A DNA stretch of 64,000 nt from Zygnema cylindricum (Eukaryota; Streptophyta; Zygnematophyceae; Zygnematales; Zygnemataceae). This document shows, piece after piece, positions 44,902 to 53,595 of the stretch. The DNA is taken from NCBI GenBank assembly GCA_037447655.1, contig JBBHKE010003362.1, forward strand, positions 1-64,000. The letters are read 5' to 3'. Both the position numbers and the translations under genes were made by a program. The stretch's first letter is position 1, and every line of letters begins with the position of its first letter. The notes below the pieces were generated by a model. That model was not told the DNA's origin and made no database searches. It worked only from the letters and a program-made list of their open reading frames with translations.

Positions 44902-45475
44902 CTAACCACTCTTCTCCTTGATGCCAGGCTCCATCTCGGAGGCCTTTTCGAGCATCACCACCTCGGAGGAGCCTACTGCGGCGATTAGCATCTTAACCAC
45001 GTCCTCCCACTTTGACTCTTCCCATCTAAGGCTCTCCAATGAGGTGAGAACCGGTTCAAATCTATGGGGAAGTGACATGAGAAACATTGAGATTTTCGTG
45101 TGTGTAGGAAGGTTAATTTCTACCGATTCTACCATGGCTAGGTTTTTTTGAGTAGTGGGAAATGTTTTCTGACATTGACATCGTTTCATTGTATGGTGTT
45201 TGTGAGAGTCTTCGTAGCAGTCTAGTTCTTTCTGCCATGGTTGATTTCACGGGTATCTTGTCTAGCTTTTCTCTGAGCCCTTAGAAACTATTTTCCACGG
45301 CTCCCCTTTGACTCGCATCCAATGTGTGGGTCTGACCTCATGCACCTTCTCTTGGTGTTTTCATTGCAGATCTACCCAGTTCTCCTCCTCTACTCACGGC
45401 TGTTTCAGGATGGGCGCTGCTCTCGTGTTCCGAAATTCCGAACTCCTTTGGGCCCCATAAGGGTGGGCCCATAAC
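44902..45475 (-). pseudogene. Gag of the gag-only element, right copy (same A7 frameshift)
   Basis: Same layout as 28014-28587: the primer-site ATG, then MSMSE..., the A7 run (T7 at about 45142-45148 on the plus strand), and the C-terminal core MFLMSLPHRFEPVLTSLESL one frame over. An extra stop lies upstream (TAG from GGGCTCAGAG reading, near 45283). Confidence 0.6.
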
Positions 45476-45476
45476 G

Positions 45477-46106
45477 TGTCGCTCTGGGTCAATCACCGAG
45501 CTAACGGGAAGGGATTCCCTTAGCCACAGATATCTTAGACCACCTACAGATCAATACACACGAAGGGGCTTAGGGAGTCGCGGAATATTTAGACAGGAGA
45601 GATACGAAAGATTAAAGAGGGATATAATTAGCAAAAAGATAAATTAGTCAAAGAGACAGAATAGGCTTGTAAAGAAGCCGTAGCTTTAATAAATGGTCCA
45701 CTCAGGACAATGTGTTACAAAAGACTTTCTCTAATAAAGCCAAATTTTATTCCTTGTCTTACTTGACTATGTCTGAACTGCTATTCTTGCATTAATGAAT
45801 GAAGGGTATGCTTCTTGTCTGTTCTGAGTGCCTTTTGTACTCTAATGCTGTCTGTATGCATAAAACACTCTTTACAGTGGTCTAATGAAATGATGCCTAT
45901 GCATGCTTGTTCACTTGTATTTGACTATGTACAACTGCATGATTGTAATAATGGTTTGACTCCATGTCGTCCAAATACTAACATTCGTCGGTAAAAATGG
46001 TACTGTTCCACGATGTGACGTCGGTCACACAAAATCGGCGATGTGACACTTGTCACACAAAATCGTCGATACCCGATATTGCCCCAAATCGCCAATAAAA
46101 TCAATA
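45477..46106 (-). repeat. Gag-only element, outer 5' LTR (630 bp)
   Basis: Homologous to 21565-22195. The outer terminus reads TATTGATTTTATTGG (TG altered to TA). TATAT adjoins it at 46107-46111. Confidence 0.75.
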
Positions 46107-46111
46107 TATAT

Positions 46112-47310
46112 GACAGGTCTAATACATTGCGTATACCTGAATATACAAGGTATGTCATAATCAGTCCAATCCATGCTAATTAACTAATTACTAGACGAGA
46201 AGCGTATGTTCTACAAAGCGTACTAATAGATATTTACTTACAATCGTCTGTATGTGGGCATATGTGTAGACGGTCGGTAGTTTCACCATATCTTCTTTTG
46301 AGAGAGTCTAGATGATCCGATGGCTAGGATTGCTTTTGGCACTCCAATAGCAGCCAGCCGTTGTCCGTTGTGAGCATAGCAGCGAGTGGTAATAGTTTCC
46401 AAAATTACAATCCCAAAATGGTAAGACGTGCAAATCTTCCCAAAACTTAGAAGGTGAAGTAAGTTTGTACATAGATTTTTTATGCGCCTATGTGATTGCT
46501 AGAATTTCATGGAGTTGAATAACACGAGCCTGATGAATGTCTCCGCCTTATTGCTCCTTAGATGGTTTTTACGGCGGTAACTATTTTCCCACCTTTTTTG
46601 TTAGATGGTGATAGTCTATCTTTTTAGACACTATAATTTGGAAAATGATTCGTTGTTTTGGTTGATTTTATTCTCTTTTTTTCATGATAATCTTTTTGAG
46701 ATTGTTCTCTTCATACTTAGCTCCGACTGTAATTTCTTCTCCTAACAAAATGAAAGGGCAAAAGTTTTATTCCTTCGACTATCCTTCGGCTTCCTCTATA
46801 TTTAACTTTCACCTTCCTACAAATTACCTTGAGATAAGTCTCTTCTATGTTCAGTTCCCATTATGGATTCTCCTTCACGTAAATAAACCTTCTCGCGAAA
46901 TGTCTATTCTCCTTACTCCACGACATATGTATTGGTGTTTGCACTAATAACTCGTATGTGGATAGTATTAAAATCAATGTCGCACTGGGGTTTTTTTTAT
47001 AGGATCATTTAAATAATAGCTTTTTGTGTCTTTTAACATTGGTTTACTTAAAACCTCGTTTTCGATGGAAGAATTATTCCCATAATTGAGATTTTTTTAG
47101 ATTTTCTGTTTGTTTACAAATGGTGTCTATCATTTGCATATGCAATTCCACCTAAAAACTTGATTTCTCATATTCAAATGAAAAAAAAAAACATAAAAGC
47201 TACGAACCGTCACTTTTTGGGGATGCAAGTCGTGTTAATAATTAGAAACCAGATGATTCACAACTAGAAGATAATAGTGTGCTTTTATTAATCCGACACA
47301 GTTTTTGTAG
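46112..47310. other. AT-rich spacer or intron before the EGF exon
   Basis: Ends in a usable acceptor (TTTTTGTAG, 47309-47310). I see no domain or transposon end in the rest. An 87-codon plus frame at 46684 has no support. Confidence 0.35.
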
Positions 47311-47512
47311 TTGGGGTTGTCGTTTACTCTAGGCGACCGTTGCCTTGTCAACAACTTCGCTCGCAAGAAGCTGAAGGTGGCCAACGTCCCCAGGCTCATG
47401 AATCACTGCGGCAACGGAATATGCACTCCGTACGGCGCAACAAATATATGCGAGTGCGCCGACAACTTCGTGGCAGTCACCAACTCGGACGGCACATAAA
47501 CCTGCGCTCCAG
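47311..47512 (+). CDS. EGF-like exon with a premature stop
   Basis: After the acceptor the frame encodes LGDRCLVNNFARKKLKVANV, then NHCGNGICTPYGATNICECA, DNFVAVTNSDGT, a TAA at 47497-47499, and TCAPG. The Cys spacing (C-x4-C-x8-C-x-C ... C) fits an EGF-like domain of an extracellular protein. It ends one base into a codon, in the phase that the next EGF exon needs. Codons are strongly G/C-ending, unlike the AT-rich surroundings, so this was a well-used gene. The stop falls just before the last Cys; it may mark a dead allele or an error. The donor GTCCTC is weak. Confidence 0.55.
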
Positions 47513-47621
47513 GTCCTCGCATGCTTAATGCTGCTCTACCATAGGTTGTAGAAGTGCAGCGATTTCGTACGGAAGTTGTGCGGTCATTGCCCATTTGGCC
47601 TTCAAAGTGAGTCATATCAAA

Positions 47622-47832
47622 GGTACATTGTGTATCGCTAGTACTGTTCTTGTTTTTTTTGCCACTTAAAGCATCTTTTCTCCGTACACGCTTGTCGGAT
47701 TATGGATCTGACAATTGCGATTGAAAGCCAAGATTCTCACCTTCCGATCATGTGAAAATTAAAAAGTGTGTACAGAGAAAAGACGTTTGAAGAGGAGAAA
47801 AACATATTAACAATAATAGCGACACGGTGTAG
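47622..47832. mobile_element. M0-related MITE (about 210 bp)
   Basis: The right end AATAATAGCGACACGGTG is followed by TA. The left end CATTGTGTATCGCTAGTACTG is a decayed inverse. The interior matches 48850-49010 (ATCTGACAATTGCGATTGAAA and the flanking CATCTTTTCTCCGTACACGC inverted repeat). Confidence 0.55.
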
Positions 47833-48495
47833 TTTTCAACGATCGAGCTATTTGTGACCGTACATCGACATCTTACGGCCAGAAATCGCCACTCGCTGAA
47901 ATCGACCGCGAAATGTTCCTTTTGGGGGGCGAGTGGGCCCCAGCCCTAGGGCCAACGCATGGCACCATGTGACGCTGTCGCGTGTGCACACTATTTTAGT
48001 GAAGCGTCATTATGAAGTATAAACGCTTATAATGGCTTTGTCGTCCCCATAGGGTCACATGTTGCGATAGATTTGAAATGTATGATTCAAGTCAAGCATA
48101 TGACGCATATTATAACTTCCGTGCGACAAGATGTCTTTATTATAAGCTTTAAACTTATCAGTTTCGTGCACGCATAGAAAGGTGGCAAGCAACAACGTAT
48201 GTTGTAAAATTACTGTAGCTTTCTAACTCACAATTTATGTCACGTATTTGTATGTTTATCAAACAAACCTAAAATTGGCATTACTGTTGACCAGTTGGCA
48301 GTTGCAATAATAATTGTCCCAAAAAATGTGAGAATGCAAGGCCGGTCTCACCCGTTGGAAAAACATTACTTTTGACGCTTGCTAATTTACGCCGTACGGG
48401 CAGTTTTCGGCGGTTAAAAAGCAGGTACTATACTTTGACTACGTGGGCTTTTGTTTACTTCCATCGTACTTTGTTATATTTTTCCTGTTTTGCAG
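47833..48495. other. Intron between EGF-like exons
   Basis: No gene or transposon end is recognised apart from the MITE before it. It ends in TTTTGCAG (48494-48495 AG). Confidence 0.4.
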
Positions 48496-48639
48496 ACAAA
48501 CCGTGCACGTTTTTATCGCACAATCCATGCGACGTCGGCACGTGTGTCAACTCTGTCGCCTTCCCTGGATCGTACCTCTTCATTTGCCCAATCGGCTATT
48601 CGCCCTTCGATTCTGAAAGCCATCTCTCGTGTGTGCCAG
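48496..48639 (+). CDS. EGF-like exon
   Basis: TTTGCAG acceptor and GTTAGC donor. It encodes KPCTFLSHNPCDVGTCVNSV, then FPGSYLFICPIGYSPFDSES and SCVPG: six Cys in the EGF pattern with the typical aromatic-Gly turn (PGSY..CP.GY). It joins the previous EGF exon in phase (APD-KPC). Such repeats occur in secreted or receptor proteins. The following exon of the same gene is not certain, because this exon ends in phase 1 while the next coding exon I can see (58943) starts in phase 0. Confidence 0.7.
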
Positions 48640-48727
48640 GTTAGCAACATCATGCATGGACTCCAAAGGCCGCCTTTTGGCAAACCCTAAACTTGTAAAA
48701 AAGCAGATGCATGGGAAAAATGTGCGA

Positions 48728-48795
48728 AATCGAGTGGAGAACACTAAAAAACCCTAAAAAACCCTAGAATAAACCCTAAAAAATCCTAAAAACTT
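48728..48795. repeat. Degenerate CCCTAAA-like repeats
   Basis: Five to six spaced AAACCCTAA-like units follow the EGF exon. They resemble the plant telomere heptamer CCCTAAA but have extra A residues. A similar cluster lies at 58795-58860, just before the LysM exon. Confidence 0.5.
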
Positions 48796-48821
48796 GTCAT
48801 ATGTTCATTTTTTATGTACTA

Positions 48822-49831
48822 CACCGTGAATCGTTATTAGCGTCAAGGGTTTTTTCGCCTTTTAAAACATCTTTTTCTGTACACACTTGTTGAACTGTGG
48901 ATCTGACGGTTGCGATTGAAAAGTAACATTCTCACCTTCCGGTTGGTGGTCTCAAAGTAAAAATCAGACAAGTGTGTAAGGAGACAAGATGTTTTAAGTG
49001 GCGAAAAAAACATTAACACTAAGGGTGCATCTCTATGTACTTCAAACTTAGAGATTTTTTTTTGTTTTTTAGCGCAGATCCGGCGGATCTGGATTTCAGG
49101 TGTCCCTATGTGTACCAAGCAAAATTGTCACTTAAGGGCGTGACAATTGTATACGTCGACAATGCCCGTGACGGCTGTCAACGTCTACAATCTGTGATGA
49201 CGCACGTTATTTTTCGTAACTGCTTGTGACGTCGCGTGACTTTTCGTGACATTATAGACCTACCACCCTCCAGCTTGTGCCGTTTCAGAGTTGAAAAATA
49301 TGCGATTTGCCTTTGCGTCTATTGTCGGCTCAACGTGAAATGGCATCAGAACCTTGAGACCCTTGCAAGAAAAAAACCCGTACCGGATGGAAACGGACAA
49401 AACAAAATAAACTGTGTACTTCTCTGTGTACTTCTCTTTGTCGTATTAAACAAAAACAAACAAAACATAGCGAATCGTGTACACTTCCACGTTGCTTGAA
49501 ATCATTTGAAAATTTTCAAAAAATACGGCACGCGCGAATATATGTTCCTATTTGTTTATAGAAAATCCCTAATTTTAAAACACATCGGCCCTGTATTTTA
49601 AAGATAAGGTTGAAGATGACGTTTTTTGTTGTCGAAGTGGGTCGAAGAACACAAGACGACAAAATGTAGTACATTTTAAATTCGATGATGACGCAAAATG
49701 TACTTCTCTTTTTTTATATTTTATTGTACGGTTGAAACTTACGCGGTATGGCTCTAAGTTCAACAGAAAAGCGACAGAAAAAAACCTTGATTTTTACCCA
49801 CAAAGACGCACCCTAATAGCGATTCACGGTG
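48822..49831. mobile_element. M0 MITE carrying a nested M3 MITE
   Basis: The ends are CACCGTGAATCGTTATTAG and the inverse CTAATAGCGATTCACGGTG (one base different). TA flanks each side (48820-48821, 49832-49833), inside a wider GTACTA/TAGTAC. Without the nested 790 bp it is about 216 bp, close to the copy at 47622-47832. Its own interior is an inverted repeat (AAACATCTTTTTCTGTACAC with GTGTAAGGAGACAAGATGTT). Confidence 0.75.
49023..49812. mobile_element. PIF/Harbinger-like MITE, family M3, copy 2
   Basis: The ends are GGGTGCATCTCTATGT and the inverse of GACGCACCC. TAA lies on each side (49020-49022, 49813-49815). It shares most of its length with 17826-18602. Confidence 0.7.
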
Positions 49832-49833
49832 TA

Positions 49834-50318
49834 GTACACCAAGGGTTCTTGCATGTCTAGAAAAGGATAAGATTTGAAAAACACGGGAACATCTGACTGG
49901 CTAACGTTTTTCGGTTGTTATTATTTTTGTTCTTGTTTTTGTCTTATTATTTTTGTAGGGCAGGACTAAAATTGCAGTGCACCTCCCCCGGTGGGCACTA
50001 TAGTGAATATGACGTCCTCTCGCACGTGCGCCCTCCCCTATTCCACAGCTGAGGTCAGCTCTTTAACTTTTGCTAATTTTTGTGGCATAAAAATGTACGC
50101 GGGAAACAAAGGATTTTCCTAACCATGCCACGTGGCTTCTTTCTACGATATGATTTTTTTCTCCAGCACGACATTTTGTATATAACTAAATGTTTGTCCG
50201 GTATATGACATTTTCACTTAACCCGTATATAACTGACGTTCTTATTATATATTTTGCGTGCCCACGTTCGAATATGGCGCGCTTCGCAGGGTGACAGCTG
50301 CACCTCCACTGTGCAAAT
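49834..50318. other. Intronic spacer, nothing recognised
   Basis: Mixed-composition sequence between two transposons. No exon or terminal repeat is recognised. Confidence 0.3.
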
Positions 50319-50326
50319 GTTTAACA

Positions 50327-51945
50327 CATAGTTCAAAAGTAGGTGACAGTACACCCATACAATATGCCTATTGTACGTAAATTTTACAATACTACCTTAA
50401 GACCCATATTGTGTTGGCCGCAAAATGAAATAAAATAGTAACAGGGTTGAGTTGCACATGGTTCGATAGAGAATTAAACGTCATGTCTAAATTTGAAAAA
50501 AAAAATAGACAAAAAAATATTTTTCTGTGAGTTTTGAGCGACTTTTTATTTAAAACGTCAGATTTGGACAATCTAACGGTCGTTGATGAAAGTAGCGATC
50601 TAAGAAGATCACATGAAAAGCCCATAACACAACTTACGACAAGACTGCAATTTTGTGTCCTCCATTGGACTACAGAATACAAGAAGCCTCTAGATAGTAT
50701 TTAACTAACCCACTTTAAGCCACGACCACTTCTGCCCAAGAAGGCAAACTGACAATTTGACAACACCCCTGTGCATCTTGGACTCCCCTAAGTCCGTAGC
50801 AAAAAGAATCACTGAAAAACGGCCAACCAGGCGATAAGTTATGAGGCAGTAAAAATGCCAATTTGTACAAACTCTCAAAGAGAGAGGTGACTACCTACCA
50901 AAATTTTCTAAGTCCTGATTCTCTCTAATAACTCCTATCTACTGAAGTACGGACCAATCACATTAGTGTATCGTACACAAAAAGTACTACTGCCAATGTA
51001 CCTTTTGTACGGCCTATGTACGACAAGGCTATTAAGTGGACGCGTGTCCGCTTTTCACTCGTCCGTACGTTCCTCGTAATTCCTATGACCAAATGTCATC
51101 TCTCCACGTGGCGCTAGGTCATGCCACGTCACAAAACGCCAAAGTGACCACTCCGGGATTTCGGCGATGATGTGCGCCGTTGGATTTTATGCGAAACGCA
51201 ATCTTAGCCGTAATAAATACTTGAGCGACATTTGTTCCGATGTCGAAATAAAATGCGTGGTATCCGTTTTGAATTAGCGTCGTACGACATACTTTATATA
51301 ACTGAATCTATATACGCCGTATACAGTTCTAGTTAAATGAATTTTATCCACTCGAACTAAATATATATCTATCACATACCATAGCACTTAGCATTGGTCC
51401 TAGTCTATTAGGATAAAGCTGACCGTTACTGGTCAACTTGACGAACCGCAGGTACCGGGATCAAATCTCAGGTCGGTCAAGTATATTTTTAGTAACCTAC
51501 TAAAAAAAGTTGTATGTTGAATTAAGGCAGCCATGGATCAACCTCTTTCTCTTACCTTCAGTGACTACAACAAGTATGGGGGCTAGAGAGCGGAGGTGGA
51601 GGCAGGTTGTCCGTCCTTTTTCTTTTCCTTTTATAAAAACATATTTAAACCTAGAAAATACTCTAGAAATCTATAAATTTCAACAAAGACTATCGTTAGA
51701 TTCGTCCGCGGGTTTTTTTTTTTCCTGGTTTTTTTTCCCGTGCAATGTTATCCTACGTCGTGTGAGTTCGCTAAAAAAATTCGTTCGGCGGCGTGCGCTG
51801 TACTATGAGCATACGTCAGATTCGTACGCTCGTACAGGGGTGTGCACAGCACACACACATACAGTGCCTACGTTGCCCGAGTTTTGTGCCAAGCTTTGTG
51901 CGCCTACCAAATGCCTACCATAAAAACACCTACTTTTAAACCATG
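50327..51945. mobile_element. hAT-like element, family M1, copy 3, split by a solo LTR
   Basis: The left end CATAGTTCAAAAGTAGG and right end CTACTTTTAAACCATG are flanked by the perfect 8-bp repeat GTTTAACA (50319-50326, 51946-51953). The body matches M1 copies 1 and 2 on both sides of the LTR. Confidence 0.85.
50646..51685 (-). mobile_element. Solo LTR related to the Copia-2 LTR
   Basis: It runs TGCAATTTTGTG to ATTTCAACA on the plus strand, flanked by the perfect 5-bp repeat AAGAC (50641-50645, 51686-51690). It shares blocks with the Copia-2 LTR: AGAAGCCTCTAG, GACTCCCCTAAGTC, GCAAAAAGAATC and the tRNA-like segment near 51400-51472. The 1040-bp length fits. Internal sequence was lost by LTR-LTR recombination. 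Confidence 0.85.
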
Positions 51946-52526
51946 GTTTAACATGACGATAAATATCTCCAGTTTTGGATCGCCCAACCCGAACTTCGAC
52001 TGTTCCGATCTTCAACAATACCAACAGGTTCGGTAGACTCAAAGCTAACCTGCTCGCTATCCTCAGACAAAAAAATATAATAATAATTGAAATATTAGGG
52101 GGTGTCCCCATGTTTTAAAGTATCTACTTTTCTCTGTCTTTTTGCCCTAAAATTGAGGGAACTTTGACCAAAACTTTAGCCGTACGATAAAATCATTTTT
52201 ACCAAAGTAGAGTGAACGTCAATTCATACTTTGTATGTACGGCGTGTTTGTCGTTATGTGAACGCATTTTGGCGTTTTCCCCTTTTCGACCCCCGGGCAA
52301 GAGAATCCAGCCCAAAAAAAAACTTCATCCAAAATCACCTCGAGGGGGTGATTTTAGTTTAAGTACCGCCCAAACAGCGACTGAAAAATGAACCACGCAC
52401 GCGCCACAAGCGTGGGAAAATTTTAGGACGAGAGAGAGTCCTCGTTATTTTTATCCGTGCCCGTCACGCGGATGTACATAAAAAAATTTGCAGGGGTCTC
52501 GGACCTCCACTTTCATTTATAGGCCC

Positions 52527-53595
52527 TGTTAAATTTGTGTATTTTCTAGGTCTGAATTTATTCTGTGTGTTTGTCATATGGTCTTGTCTAAGTCATCCAT
52601 ACTTGTCGTAGTCACTGGAAGACAGAGATAGCCATGGCTGCCCCCATAGTCAAAAGGAAGAAACAGGCAAAAACAGGCAGGAAAACTGATAGTTGGCCAA
52701 TATGCTGCTCTAAACCGGATTTGATCCTTGGTCTATGGTTTGCTATGTAGACGTAAGCCTTATCCAATAAGGCGTTACCGAAACGATACACGTGACGGGT
52801 TTCAAAGATATATAAACATTAACGCAACAGCTACTTAATAGCAGACTAACCAAAAGGAGCAATTCATGCATGTACGCGAATCTGAACCATGTAAAATATG
52901 TTTTGATCGGACGGCCGGCATTATAGCCGCCACGCAAAGTGAGCTTTTGGCGGCATACGGAGATAGCGTCACGCGGTGCCACGTGGCGCCACATTATTTG
53001 ATACCGGAGAAGATGGGAGGAGGAACCATGGCTTCCGATTTGACAGGTGTCACCTTGTAGACCTTGTCGTACAATGGACGTACAATAAGTACATCGCCCA
53101 TTGTACCTTCTTGTACTTTATAGTGTTCCTATTGGACTAGGGTTTAGTAGTAGGTAGTCGTGAGTAGGCAGACCAAGACTTAGTGATATTTAGGTACCTC
53201 TCTCTAAGAGAGCTTGTAACTATAAAGGTCATCTTTGACCAGCCATAACTTAATGCTCGGGTGAGCAAATTCAGTGATTCTTTTTGCTGCGGACTCAGGG
53301 GAGTCTAAGCTACACAAGGGTGTCGTCGGTCAGAGTCTTTGCGTGCCAGGGTGGCACTTATTCAGTGGGAAAGTCAAAGTGGGGAATATTGTCCAAAACA
53401 CATATTGAAGCTTCGCATTTTGTGGTGGAACTGAGCACACAGAAGGTCTTCTTTTCACAGGGGTGAAGGTATATTGGGGTTCTTATTGTCAAGGGATCAT
53501 TTATTTGGGTTTATATCAACTTGGAGTCGGCACTATCTAGATTAGCTTCTTTTGGATCTGCGAATTCTGTGGGGAATGGAGCCCATAGAATTTCA
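52527..53595 (+). repeat. Copia-3 5' LTR
   Basis: 1069 bp, TG...CA. It contains the gag ATG at 53576, 20 bases before its end. Antisense B box (GGATTTGATCC, 52717-52727) and A box (about 52757-52774) form a tRNA-like segment. Confidence 0.9.

Larger units (their letters stand above)
43021..45476 (-). mobile_element. Gag-only element, right internal region, proximal part
   Basis: It continues the element interrupted at 31072 and aligns with 26140-28588. The primer site rc GGTGGGCCCATAAC is at 45462-45475, next to the LTR. Confidence 0.75.
21565..46106 (-). mobile_element. Tandem array of a gag-only LTR retroelement (LTR-int-LTR-int-LTR)
   Basis: Three homologous LTRs (21565-22195, 28589-29190, 45477-46106) point the same way and enclose two internal regions. 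Each internal region begins beside its 5' LTR with a half-tRNA primer site. A purine stretch lies before each 3' LTR (rc of 22196-22206 and 29191-29200). The whole array is flanked by TATAT (21560-21564 and 46107-46111), so it occupies one insertion site. The internal regions encode a gag-like protein but no protease, integrase or reverse transcriptase. The right unit is split by Copia-1 (31073-43020). Confidence 0.75.
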
